Positions 11,659 to 23,571 of a stretch of 64,000 nt of DNA are shown here, piece by piece (within the stretch, counting starts at the first letter, position 1; the number at the start of each line of letters is the position of its first letter). The position numbers were made by a program, and so were the translations under genes. Source of the stretch: Vitellaria paradoxa. Taxonomy: Eukaryota; Streptophyta; Magnoliopsida; Ericales; Sapotaceae. The stretch lies in contig CM034240.1 in the NCBI GenBank assembly GCA_019916065.1, positions 21,251,894-21,315,893 on the forward strand, in the 5' to 3' direction. The notes beneath the pieces are model-generated. The model was not told the origin of the DNA, ran no database searches, and saw nothing but the letters and a program-made list of their open reading frames with translations.

Positions 11659-11961
11659 GTTTTCAATAGATTTCAGAGAAAAGGGTGAGTCACCGTAGAA
11701 TACACCAATCGACCACGAACCCTCACTATCCTCTTGACACCCGAGCGGAGAAAGAGTCACGGGGACACGAGGGGTGAAGATTAACCAAGCATAGAGGGAC
11801 GCAATCGATCCCAACAACAGGAAGGAGGCCAGGAAGAAGGCAAAGGTTGACGACAGAACACAACGGTCGTGCCGCCACCACCTCCACCAGCTCTTGAGGC
11901 TCACATCGCACCTCCCGCCGCCGTTGGCGGCAGCGGAAGTTCCAATTGGGCTCGAACCCAT
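11659..11961 (-). CDS. GINT1: GINT1-like glycosyltransferase, exon 1 with start codon
   Basis: 303 bp, 101 codons from the ATG at 11961 (MGSSPIGTSAAANGGG) to the donor GTAAG at 11654-11658, phase 0. A longer open frame to 11976 would need a GTG start and is preceded by an in-frame TGA, so the ATG is preferred. Residues 1-34 form a basic, Trp/Arg-rich cytosolic tail (SWWRWWRHDR). Residues 35-62 are one hydrophobic segment (CVLSSTFAFFLASFLLLGSI), typical of a type II Golgi membrane anchor. Residues 71-100 contain SPLGCQEDSEGSWSIGVFYG and DSPFSLKSIE, the most conserved N-terminal stretch of GINT1-type proteins. The exon is uninterrupted and codon-like, unlike the repeats around it, so this is real host-gene sequence. 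Whether the whole gene is functional cannot be judged here. Confidence 0.78.
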
Positions 11962-12042
11962 GTATGGCGAACCCACGGTGAGATCTCACAGCGGCGCCGC
12001 ATGCAATGAGAGAGAAAGCAGGAACGAACAACCCAGCATTGC

Positions 12043-12159
12043 GGAACTCGAAGGTGACAGAAAAAAGCCCGGTTTATCTCTCTCTCTCTCTGTGTCTATC
12101 TACCTATTCGGTTTCTCGCTCTAGATTGGGGAACTCGAAGGTGACAGAAAAAAGCCCGG
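12043..12159. repeat. 30-bp direct repeat pair in the GINT1 5' region
   Basis: An identical 30-bp word starting GGAACTCGAAGGTGACAG occurs at 12043-12072 and 12130-12159, 87 bp apart. A (CT)6 microsatellite (12078-12089, GA-rich on the gene strand) lies between. It is 80-200 bp upstream of the ATG, so it falls in the 5' UTR or core promoter. A local tandem duplication of the leader is the simplest reading; no known cis-element is claimed. Confidence 0.72.
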
Positions 12160-12399
12160 ATGTGTCTCAGGGGAAAACGTTGTGCCGCAGAGAAATCTCT
12201 ATACACAGGTGCATGTTTACATATATACTGTAACGTATATACAAAAGATAACAGGCGCGATGGTTTCATTCCTTCACTCGAAAGCGTGGGTTGGGGAAAC
12301 ACACTCGCGGGTGCGTGTGACTTTACGGCTGGAAAATTAAAAATCATAAAATAAATGAATTCCACCTGTCGAAATCATCGCGCGAGTTCAGTCCCTGGG

Positions 12400-14980
12400 G
12401 CTATTGTGCGAGTGTGGATTTTTCTTTTTTTTTTTTTTTTTTTAGGGGAGGGGGGGATTTCTTGGGGATGGGCGAGGAAAGTTGCTTCTGAGAGTTCTGG
12501 TAAAACTTCGAAAAACATTATCTGCCTTTACAGAGAATTTAAGGGTTTTTTTAATTAATTTTCTCGTGCATGGGAAATAGGAGAAGAAATATTGCCCCTT
12601 AGGAATACCAAAATCTATCCAAATTTATAATTTTAACTAATTTTCATACATTTTTTAATTAAAAATTTTTGGTTGGTAAAAATTTAGTCATAAATATAAT
12701 AAAAATAAAAAAAATAACATAAAGATGATATATGAAGAAATTTAATTGAAAAAAGGCATAAAAATTAGTTAGAATTAGTGAGTTTTGGTGACACTAAACA
12801 GAACTAAAATTTCACTATATATCACTTTTATATCACAGCTTTCAATTTTTATTTTATTGTAATTTTAACACACACATTAATGAGGAATTTAATGAGGGTA
12901 TAAAGTTCCGTTTGGAGCTACACAAAATAAAATAAAATCTTACAAATCTCTACAAACACGAATTACGAGACAGTAAAATTTAAATTCTTCACTCACTGTA
13001 CGAATTACGAGACATTTACTTTTACAATTTTATTTTATTTTATACACTTTTATATAACTAAACACATCTTAAATCGGGCACATATGCCCAAAAGACTTTG
13101 AGATAAACGCCAAGTCGAATTAGTCCAATTCCATTAAGAAAATACCAATCCCAGGCTAATTGTGTGATCCCCCGGCCCAGGTAAGCCCTATTAAAGGAGA
13201 GTCCATCGGGTGACTGATATTGTGGAATAAAGTATTTAGGGATAAATTGTTGCGGAAGGAACTGTCAATGTATTAATTATTTTGGAAAATTTAGTGTAAA
13301 GTCCGGAAGAGGCTCCGCTCCCGTCGTTACGGAATGAATAGTCATTGTATTAATTATTTTGGAAAATTTAGAGTAGGTCTTGAGAGGCTCAGGCTCCATT
13401 TGATATACGTGGTTATTAGTTTTAAATAGTAGCTAATTTTTATAGTGTTTGGTCAAATTTATTTTTTTACATTTTAATTTTTTTAAAAAAAATTTAAGAG
13501 TAAAAATGTCAAATTAATAAAAACCCACCTCTAAAAAAGTCACTTTTTTTCTTTCTCAAAAACAAAAGTAGCTATAGCTAACTAAAATAAATCAACTACT
13601 TTTCTTCCCAAACTAAACCTCAGTTTCCGTGTTATTTTTTAAACTTTTTTTTTCCCTCTTTTTAGATCTTCCCCGTCATTTTATTCAGGGCTAAAAATAC
13701 ACGACTGCAACTGGGCTTTACTTATCAATTAAGGTACAGAGTGGACTCTCTCTTTTTTTTTTTTTTAATTATTTTTAGTCTTTGAATGAAGGGCTCGTTT
13801 GGAGTTTAAAAAGAATTAAAAATTTCAAAAATTTTCAAATTCTTCAATCATATTTTGTCACCTATCATTTTTATATCACATCAATCTCATCCATTAATTT
13901 TTTTTGAGTCTCCAAACGCCCCCGAAATGGCGGATAAGATTTAAAAAAGTTAAAAAACGTAGTAGGAAAGCTGTGTCTAGTCTAAAGTGTCAAAATTGAC
14001 CAAAATATTATAATTTTTTTTTTCTAGATTTCTACACGTAGAAAATCTCCAACTTTTTTTAAATTTCTGCAATTTTTTTAATTATTTCTAACATTTGCCC
14101 ATCTTTATCTAATTTTTCATACTTTTTAAAAACATACCAAATGCCTAATAATTCAAAAATTCACCTGCTTTTAGTTTTTGTTCATCAAAATACGGCACTC
14201 CAAATAAGCATTTAATAAATTAAAATTAGTAGAATTATTTATTATCTACTATAAATTTTACTATTAAAATTTATATAATTATTTTAAACTTTATTTAATA
14301 AATAAATTCACTCTAAAAGTATTCTGCAATAAATAAGTAAAATTATTTTAAAATTCATTGTAAAAATATTCATTATCAAAATATATGCAATTATTTTAAT
14401 GCTAAAATTATAAAAAAATAAAATTATAAACTACGAAAAAGAAAACCTTAAAAGCAGTTTTAACTGGGGTTATAGTTTTTGGACTGGTTGACTATCTATC
14501 CTAAGACACAGTTTGGTTACAAAGGGACGGCTAATCTTAAATAGACAATTAACCTAAACCAATTGTTTCGATCAAATACGAGATGGCATATGATATTCAA
14601 TTCATCAACATGTTAATATTATAGGATAAAACAGGATATGCCATGTGATTTCGACCTCATTGTTAGCTAATTAAAAGTCAACCGCGGAACCAGAATTTCA
14701 TGACGGGGTCTAAAAAAATTTTTAGTAAAATTTGAACAATTATAGTTTAGAAAAATATATATGTATATAACCACTGGTGCAGGTTGGTCTTACATGACGC
14801 AACTAGATTAATTCTTAAGTAATCAAAAGAATGATTCATACGCTGCAGAAATTTCAGCGGCTGGATGCACTAATGTGCATCAAGCTTTGGTGGAGTGGTT
14901 AGTTTGATTAGATGGATAAACCCTTTTCGAATAAATGAAAGAGTGGGAACCCCAAAAAAAAAAAAAAAAAAACCCGCTAG
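12400..14980. other. Intergenic, non-coding
   Basis: No gene is supported. It contains a T20 run (about 12422-12443), an imperfect 79-bp tandem duplication (13252-13385; shared core ATTAATTATTTTGGAAAATT), and AT-rich, MITE-like stretches such as 13390-13620, whose ends resemble 'CATTTGATA ... CCCAAACTAAACC'. None has terminal repeats clear enough to name. Confidence 0.5.
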
Positions 14981-14984
14981 CATT

Positions 14985-15292
14985 TTATCTAAGATTTATT
15001 TTTGCCTGAAAAATTATTGTAATGCCACAGTTGAAATTATTATTCTGATACGAGGAAACCGCATTCTCTACCTTAAGGGTGAGCACTTGGTGAAACTCAC
15101 TCTGTAACCCTATTGGCCAAGAACCACTGAGAGTAAACCAGTCTAGGTAATCTTTGGCTGACCGGCTCAACCGAAAAGGTTGTTAGACAATCTCCATATA
15201 AAGGGACGATTGTCCCCGAAAAGGAGTCGAACTCAAGATCACATGGTCCCAAACCCTACGGCACGCTGCTCGAACCAACTCGACTAACCCTA
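14985..15292 (-). mobile_element. tRNA-derived SINE-like copy
   Basis: On the minus strand the 5' end has tRNA-like pol III boxes: A box TTAGTCGAGTTGG (15275-15287) followed by GTTCGAGCAG, and B box AGTTCGACTC (15224-15233). An unrelated body of about 200 bp follows to about 14990. This is the plan of plant SINEs. It is not a true tRNA gene: the two boxes are embedded in a non-cloverleaf sequence with no acceptor stem. The 3' end and target duplication are not resolved, since an A run at 14955-14971 is on the wrong strand for a simple tail. Confidence 0.5.
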
Positions 15293-15299
15293 AAGAGGC

Positions 15300-16340
15300 T
15301 ACAATTGAAATTATTTTGGTGCTAAAATGGTGGAGAGATGTAGTTTGTAAAGCGTGAAACTGGAAATAGTGAAACGAGAGAATGTAAAAATGATAGAGAG
15401 ATGAAATGTATAAAGGAGCGTGTGAAAAGGTAATGACTAATGTATTGAAAAAAGAATTATCGGAAGTAGAGAGAGAAAGTGAGATTTTTTTTGGTTTGTA
15501 TTGAAAAAGATGAGAAATAATTGTTTTAGGTTTTATTAATTTTTTTGTATGTGAAGCTAGACTTTTCATTAATGAAGTACTTATTTTTATTAAATATAGT
15601 GTATGCATATATATATAAGCAAAATACCAAAATTAGGGGTGGCTTGACCACCTGTACTAAGTTTCGTCTCTAACTAAAAGTCTGTTTGGCTATCACTAAT
15701 TTTTATCAAATTTTCATTAATTATTAATTTTTATCAACTTTTTCCAATAAAATTTGTTAAATATATTTTTAACTTTTATCAATTTTCTCTAATGTTTATT
15801 AATTTTCTTTAATTTTTACAAATTCTTACCAAACACAACTTTTTTCAAAATTGACAAATAACAACACTAGAATAAAAATTATAAAAAATTTTATTTTTTT
15901 TTCACACCAAACATACTCTAAAAACAAACATATACGAAGTAAATTTAAATGCTTACTCTTTTTTTTTTTTCCTTTTTTACGTAAAATACCAATAAAACGA
16001 TCTAATCGTTTGTTTGGGATTTGATTCTAGATGATCTACCGTTTAGTTTTGACTTTTAGGACCGATTAATGCATGATTGGTTCGGATTATATACCGACCC
16101 CCCCAAAAAAAAAAAAAAAAAAAAAAAGAAGAAATCGTGTACTCCCAAAGAGTAAATATAAAATTAACTGAGGATATGTTTGGACGCAAATTTTTTGTAT
16201 TAGTTGGTATTTTTTCACTTTCTGCGAGCATTTTTTTTTCAGTTAAATTTAATTTTTTAACCTTTTTTTATTGTGAGTTTTTTTTGTTTTATAACTTTTA
16301 GTTATTAGTGTAGTTACTTCAATCACTATTTACATTTGAT
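15300..16340. other. Intergenic, non-coding
   Basis: Low-complexity A/T-rich DNA. The longest open stretch on the minus strand (15183-15608) is a compositional artefact that overlaps the SINE-like copy. A C6-A23 homopolymer is at 16098-16126. Nothing else is recognised. Confidence 0.5.
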
Positions 16341-17200
16341 ACTTGTCACCACAAAATTATCCTTTAATTTTGAAGACTCGCAAAGACTTCTACAAAAAGC
16401 CAAAGAATAAAACATACGCGAGTAATGAGGATTTGGGGGGGAAACATTGGTTTTGATGTTAGTTCAGGAAACGTGAGTTAAGAGTGATTGAATTTTTAGT
16501 TAACTGTTCAAATGCATTCACTTATTTTAATCAACGATCAATTTAGAAACTGATGTCGGGCTAGAAACTAATCCCAAAAATAAGTGAATGCATTTCAATC
16601 GTTTAATTTTAATTCAATGGTCCTAACTTAAATATCATCGAACTGGCATCGAAATTGATGTTAGCTGCCTTTTTTGAGTAATGATCCAACAAATGATTAT
16701 GTTCATCCACAAATGTGCTTATCACCACAAAACTTATCCTTCAACTCCAAAGACTTCTATGAAAGTCCAAAGAATCACACATACATAAGTAATGTGGATT
16801 TTTTTTTTTTTAGGAGGGTGTTTAACATTGGTTTCGATGTCAATTCAGGAACTGTGAATTCAAAGTCATTAAATTTTAATTCAGAGTCATTTATTTTTAA
16901 TCCAACAACCATCTAGAAATTGATGTTAGTATAAAATCTTATCTTAAAAATAAGTGAATGCATTCGAATCGTTAAATTTTAATTTAATGATCATAACTTC
17001 AATGTCACTAAATTGAGGTCAGAAACTAATATTGGCCTTCCCTTACAAGTAATGATCTTAATTGACAAATGATTATATTTGCTCTCAAATGTACTTATCA
17101 CCACAAAACTTATACTTTTTAACTCCAAAAGCTTGCAAAGACTTCTCCAAAAAGTTGAAGAATCACACATGCGTGAATGTAATGATCCCAATTAGAGTGG
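16340..17200 (+). repeat. 376-bp tandem repeat array with internal hairpins (unit 1)
   Basis: The conserved core CACCACAAAACTTATCC (variants) recurs at 16347, 16723 and 17099, exactly 376 bp apart. Inside the first monomer AAATGCATTCACTTATTTT (16510-16528) is perfectly complementary to 16577-16595. Weaker pairing extends outward for roughly 65 bp per arm, so most of a monomer can fold back. Confidence 0.8.
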
Positions 17201-17344
17201 CAAATGAACTAACCCGTTTATCAATAAAATTCATCTCAACTCGTTCATTTATTTAATAAATGAGCTGAGATTATACCCAAAAAAAAAAAAAAAAATTAAG
17301 CTCACTTAGTAAATGAGTTAAATTTGGACATTACTTAGATCATT

Positions 17345-18170
17345 AAAAGCTCGGGCTTATTTAGTATTTATATATATAATTAAATAGTATTTATTTAAAA
17401 CATAATATATTAATTGTTTTGTATTTATGTTATAATATATTTTATTCTAAAAATTCTATTACAATTTATTTGATGAGTTGAATCATTTTTATATTAGTAA
17501 GTACTTTTTGAACTATCATTTTTCATAATATAATATTTATATTTTATTATTAAACTACTCAATTTAATAAATCTAAAAGAGCTTTTAATGAAAGTATCCT
17601 TCAAACTATCTCTTTTTTTTTTACTATTTTTTCTTTAAATTATCAAACACGCCTATTATATCATCAAACTATTCAATTCCATTTTATTTGGTCCGAATAC
17701 TAATTCATCCATTGAAGTAAATGGAAAAATTATCATATGCTGGTCACATGATCTTTTTTACTCTACCCTAGGGCATAATAAAATTAAATATATTTTATCA
17801 AATTATTTTTAATAAATATTATAATTAAATTATTTAAATTATTATGAAATATTTTATTCAATTGTTTTTAATAAATAATATTAGCAAATTATAATTAATA
17901 AGTTTTATATTTATTGATTTAAATGATATAATAATTTTATTTTATTCAAATTTTTAATAATATAATTAAATTATAATTTGTTATGTTTTATCTTTATTGA
18001 ATCGAATGATTTTTAATAAATAATATAATTAAATTAATTAATCAATTAATTAAATTAAATTAATAAAAAATATATTTTATTAAATTCAATTGATTTTTTA
18101 AAAATAATAAAATTAAATATTTATTAAAATAAAAAATTAATAAATAAATAAAATTACATTTCCGAAGCAC
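17345..18170. other. AT-rich module without genes
   Basis: Made largely of TTAATAAATAATATAATTAAATT-type words. It recurs at 21955-22735 and, in both orientations, at 38.0-39.6 kb. No ORF or RNA gene is seen. Confidence 0.6.
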
Positions 18171-19024
18171 CTACAACAAGACTTCTGCAAAAAGACAAAG
18201 CACTTGCATAAGCTACATGCAATGGTCCTAATTAATTTAAAATTAAGGATTGGTTTGGGACTAAGTTTTTCCTCTTTTTTTTTTTGTTTTATATACTTCG
18301 TTTTTGGAATGGACAAAATGTTAAGGTTTGGTTTGAAACGAAGTACAAAACTGCCAAATTACATAAAAACATTAAAAAGTTAGTTCAAAAAATAAATTTT
18401 TTCTCTTTTCAAGCAGCAAAAAAATCTAACTTTTTTCTTCTTATGCTAAAGTTTTGTTTGGAAAGTTTAGTCAGCTTCTTAGTTTCCACCTACTCAATTA
18501 TCTAACTTTTTTTGAAATAACTAAATTTATTTTTACATTTAAATTTTTTTGAAATCATAAAGGGTAAAAATATCAAATTAATAAAAAATTACAAAACTAA
18601 TTATTAAAGGTTAACTTTTTTTTCTCTTTCCTTAAAAAAAAAAAAAAAAGATGAGTGATCGGGGTAATAAATGTCGTTTTCAAATTAATTGTATAATGTT
18701 ATCATTTCTCATTATTTAGATGACTCTTGAGGTTCACCAACAAGACAATCCCCTCCTTAATGTATAAAAATTATTTATACTGCCTTTATTTTTAAAATTC
18801 TTTAGCAAATTGACCATATGTGGTAAATAGTTAAAAATTTAAATTTTTTTATTTTTCTCTTAAAACTTAATTGTACTATGCATTATCATAAAGGTGAATT
18901 TATTCCATTCAATTCAAAAACTATCATAACTACTTTTTTTTTTCCTTTTTCATCCTTATTCTCAAAAACTGAATTTTCTTGGACTAAACACGAGTACGTC
19001 ACTCAACCTATACATATATATGTA

Positions 19025-20244
19025 CAAGCAATATCCTGTGCGATGCCAGACAATGTAATTTTTTTCAATTATTAACATTAAAAAAAATATCTTTAAAACA
19101 ATCAAAATAGGCACTTATATTTAGCAATGTTAATAATTATAAATTTAAATGTCAAAATAGATAGATATAAAAAAAAAGTAAATATGGTCATCTAATTTTT
19201 CAAATAGTAATCCAATTTTCTAAATACAGTCATCCATCTGCAAATTTAATGCTAATTTAAATGTCATTTCTTTTTTCAACCATTGGAACGGACAAGTTTT
19301 CTTTATTTGGATTAACGATTTTTTTGTTTTTAACCATTACAGCTTGGTCCGAAGGAAGAGAATGTCACAAAGCCCGTCGTCAATCCATTTGTGTTCTTTT
19401 TGCGCTTCATTCTGGGTGCAATGGTAGCAACATACTTTGTGTTGGTTCCCATTTGCATGTCGCTTAAAGATCAAATTGTTCCCAAAGGCAAACCAATTTG
19501 GGAGAGAGAGAGAGAGAGACAAAGAGACAGTTTGCTATTTGACCCTCAACAATTTCTTGTGTCAATATGTAATCTTGACAAATTTATAATATGCAACTCC
19601 ATAAGATAACCTCTGATCAACCAACTGTTTCCGCAGCCATCCCATTCCAACTAATTAGTCTTTTAGTCCAATCCATTATCACAACAAAAGATGAAAGCAA
19701 ATCCCAAACACTAATATAAACGCTATAATATATATACACACAGTAATAATTTGTAAATCTACAGAGAAAATTGAACATACAAATAAAGAGAATTGAAGAA
19801 ACTTATACAAAAAAAAAAAGAACCCAAAAATTTCAAGTGATGGATGGATGTGTGTAGAGAGAGAGAGCAAATTAGAGAAGAAACCCAAAAGTTTTTTAGC
19901 GATAGCGGGAGGATTATAAAGAGAGAAAGAGTGAAATTTTGAAAAGAAAATGACTCTTGAGTTTCAAATTTTTATTTTTGTTTTTTTCTAATTATCCTTT
20001 AATGGATTGTTTAATATAATTCATTTCAAATGTGCAGAGTACTATACAGAGAGGAAAACTCTTTTAATGAAACATTTATTATTATCCATTATAGGTGGAG
20101 AGAGAAGAAATTGTTTTAAAAATAAAATTAAATTCTGTAAAAAGAAAAAAAAAAAGAAAATGGAAAGTAAATAGTTATACCACATAGGATGAGGGTGAAG
20201 AAGATGAGGAGAAAGAAATACATAATTTTAGTATTGCATATAGA
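19025..20244 (-). mobile_element. Non-autonomous Helitron-like element H1
   Basis: On the minus strand it starts TCTATATGCAATACTAAAA and ends with a short GC-containing hairpin region (CATCGCACAGG) followed by TTGCTTG, close to the Helitron 5'-TC and 3' hairpin-CTRR pattern. Sister blocks at 29750 and 31560 lack it: there the flanks (TATGTA and GCATATTTTATTTATT-like) are joined directly, giving an empty site. It carries no Rep/helicase. An exon-like ORF lies inside on the opposite strand. Confidence 0.7.
19343..19609 (+). pseudogene. Exon-like ORF carried in Helitron H1
   Basis: After a splice-acceptor-like TTTTTAACCATTACAG (ending 19342), one frame stays open to 19609. It reads LGPKEENVTKPVVNPFVFFL, then RFILGAMVATYFVLVPICMS, LKDQIVPKGKPIWE, then low-complexity (GA)n-derived residues. 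The middle is strongly hydrophobic and could be one membrane span. The same frame is open in H2 with a handful of substitutions. It looks like a gene fragment picked up by the Helitron, but the parent gene was not recognised. Confidence 0.42.
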
Positions 20245-20459
20245 TAAATATTTTATTTATTTATTGAGGTAACAAATTAACGCCATTTCCAGTTATATAC
20301 AGGACATAAATATACTTTCATGTGCATGTTTTTATTCAAGGAATGAAGGAAAAAGAGTTGAGTCGAACCCTTAATTACCATATATATCAAAGTATCCCAG
20401 AAAATAACCCGCGAATGGCTGCCACAATGCAAGTTGCGGTGTTCAAACACAAATGTACT

Positions 20460-21790
20460 TGTCAACACAAAAATTATCCTTTTAATTCCAAGACTCACAA
20501 GGACTTCTGTAAAAAGCTAAAAAATCACACATATGTGAGAAATGAGGATTTGAGATATCTAACATCAGTTTTGATGCAGTTTGGCTTTGTGAGTTTAGAG
20601 TCCTTAAATTTTAATTTAGCGGTACGATTGCATTTGCTTATTTTTTATTCAACTATCTATTTAGAAACCAACGTCGGCTTAAAAATAAGTGAATAGATTT
20701 GAACCGTTGGATTTTAATTCAGTTGCTACGACTTCGATGTTATCAAATTAACATCAAAACTAATATTAGCCTCCCCTTTGACTGATGGTCTCAATTGACA
20801 AATGATTATTTTGTCCACAAATGTACTTGTCACCACAAAACTTATCCTTGGAGACTAATAATCCCAATTGACAAATGATTATGTTTGTCCACAAATATAC
20901 TTGTCACCACAAAACTTATCCTTTTTATGTTTGTCCACAAATATACTTGTCACCACAAAACTTATCCTTTAATTCTGAAGACTTGCAGAGACTTCTGCAA
21001 AAAGCCAAAGAATAAAATATACGCGAGTAATGAGGATTTGGGGGGGAACATTGGTTTTAATGTCAGTTCAGGAATCGTGAGTTAAGAGTAATTGAATTTT
21101 AAGTTAACTGTTCAAATGCAGTCACTTATTTTAATCCAATGATCAATTTAGAAACTGATGTCGGGCTAAAAATTAATCCCAAAAATAAGTGAATGCATTT
21201 CAATCGTTTAATTTTAATTCAATGGCCCCGACTTAAATATCATAGAACTGGCATCAAAATCGATGTTAGCTGCCTTTTTTGAGTAATGACCCAACAAATG
21301 ATTATGTTCATCCACAAATGTGCTTATCACCACAAAACTTATCCTTAAACTCCAAAGACTTCTATGAAAGTCCAAAGAATCACACATACATGAGTAATGT
21401 GGATTTTTTTTTTTTTTTGGAGGGTGTTTAACATTGGTTTCGATGTCAATTTAGGAACTGTGAATTCAAAGTCATTAAATTTTAATTCAGAGTCATTTAT
21501 TTTTAATCCAACAACCATCTAAAAATTGATGTTAGTATAAAATCTTATCTTAAAAATAAGTAATGTATTCGAATCGTTAAATTTTAATTTAATGACCATA
21601 ACTTCAATGTCACTAAATTGAGGTCTAAACCAATATTGGCCTTCCCTTACAAGTAATGATCTTAATTGACAATGATATATTTGCTCTCAAATGTACTTAT
21701 CACCACAAAACTTATACTTTTTAACTCCAAAAGCTTGCAAAGACTTCTCCAAAAAGTTGAAGAATCACACATGCGTGAATGTAATGATCC
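20460..21790 (+). repeat. Hairpin-repeat array across the unit 1/2 junction
   Basis: Cores at 20463, 20831, 20905, 20951, 21328 and 21701. The three closely spaced cores (20831-20951) are truncated monomers marking the tandem-duplication junction. The full monomers keep the 376-377-bp spacing and the AAATGCATTCACTTATTTT-type hairpin (left arm here with G in place of one T). Confidence 0.75.
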
Positions 21791-23571
21791 CAATTAGAGT
21801 GGCAAATGAACTAACCCGTTTATCAATAAAATTCATCTCAACTCGTTCATTTATTTATAAATGAGCTGAGATTGTACCCAAAAAAAAAAATTAAGCTCAC
21901 TTAGTAAATGAGTTAAATTTGGACATTACTTGGATCATTAAAAGCTCGGGCTTTTTAGTTTATATATAATAATTAAATTATATTTTTTAAAACATAATAT
22001 TAATTGTTTTGTATTATGTTATAATATATTTTCTAAAAATTCTATTACAATTTATTTGATGATTAGTTGAATCATTTTTATATTAAAGTACTTTTGAACT
22101 CATTTTTCATATATAATATTATATTTATTATTAAACTACTCAATTAATAAATCTAAAAGAACTTTTAATGAAAGTATCTCTCAAAACTATCTCTTTTTTT
22201 TTTACTATTTTTTCTTTAAATTATCAAACACGCCTATTATATCATCAAACTATTCAATTCCATTTTATTTGGTCCGAATACTAATTCATCATTGAAGTAA
22301 ATTGAAAAATATCATATGCTGGTCACGTGATCTTTTTACTCTACCCTGGGGCATAATAAAATTAAATATATTTTATCAAATATTTTTAATAAATATTATG
22401 ATAATTATTTAAATTATTATGAAAAATATTTTATTCAATTGTTTGTAATAAAAAATATAGCAAATTATAATTAATAAATTTATATTATTGATTTAAATGA
22501 TATAAGTTTTTTTATTCAAATTTTTAATAAATAATATAATTAAATTATAATTTGTTTATGTTTTATCTTTATTGAATCGAATGATTTTAATAAATAATAT
22601 AATTAAATTAATTAATCAATTAATTAATTTTAAATATAAATAATTTTATTAAATTCAATTAATTTTTTAAAATAATAAAATTAAATATTTACTAAAATAA
22701 AAAAAAATAGTTATACAAAAATTACATTCCGAAGCACCTGCAAAAAGGCTTCTGCAAAAAGACAAAGCACTTATAAGCTACATGCAATGGTCCTAATTAA
22801 TTTAAAATTAAGGATTGGTTTGGGACTAAGTTTTTCCTCCTTTTTTTTTTGTTTTATTATACTCGTTTTGGAATGGACAAAATTTTAAGGTTGTTTTGAA
22901 ACGAAGTACAAAACTGCCAAATTAACATAAAAACTTAAAACGTTAGTTCAAAAAAAAATTTTTCTCTTTTCAAACAGCAAAAAAAATCTAACTTTTTTCT
23001 TCTCATACTAAAGTTTTGTTTGGAAAGTTTAGTCAGATTATTAGTTTCTACCTACAATTATTTAACTTTTTTGAAATAACTAAATTTATCTTTTTACATT
23101 TAAATTTTTTTGAAATCATAAAAGGTAAAAATATCAAATTAATAAAAAATAACAAAACTAATTATTAAAATTAACTTTTTTTCTCTTTCCTTAAAAAAAA
23201 AATGAGTGATCGGGGTAATAAATGTGGTATTCAAATTAATTGTATATTGTTATCATTTCTCATTATTTAGATGTCTCTTGAGGTTCACCAACAAGACAAT
23301 CCCCTTCTTAATTATAAAAATTATTTATGCTGCCTTTATTTTTAAAATTCTTTAGCAAATTGACCATACATGGTAAATAGTTAAAAATTTAAATTTTTTT
23401 ATTTTTCTCTTAACACTTAACTGTACTACGCATTATCATAAAGATGAGTTTATTCCATTCAATTTAAAAACTATCGTAATTACTTTTTTTTTTTCTTTTC
23501 ATCCTTATTCTCAAAAACTATTTTTTCTTGGACTAAACACAAGTACATCATTCTACCTATACATATACGTA

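Larger units (their letters stand above)
16340..20930 (+). repeat. Duplicated block, unit 1
   Basis: First of four related non-coding blocks. In order it has: 376-bp hairpin repeats (16340-17200), an AT-rich part (17345-18170), a part starting GGATTGGTTTGGGA (18243-18650), a part with GAGGTTCACCAACAAGACAA (18727-18746), Helitron copy H1 (19025-20244), and partial hairpin repeats (20290-20700). The same order with long identical runs recurs about 4.55-4.6 kb further on (ATCGGGGTAATAAATGT at about 18658 and 23209), so units 1 and 2 are a tandem segmental duplication that includes the Helitron. Confidence 0.82.

Noticed and set aside
15224..15292. Possible tRNA gene
   Set aside because: A and B boxes are present but no acceptor stem or anticodon arm can be drawn; better read as SINE head.
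15183..15608. 141-codon open frame on the minus strand
   Set aside because: Low-complexity Ser/Leu/His-rich translation overlapping a SINE-like copy; no homology or start context.
16340..17200. CRISPR-like regular spacing
   Set aside because: The 376-bp period with conserved whole monomers in a plant genome is a tandem repeat, not a CRISPR array.
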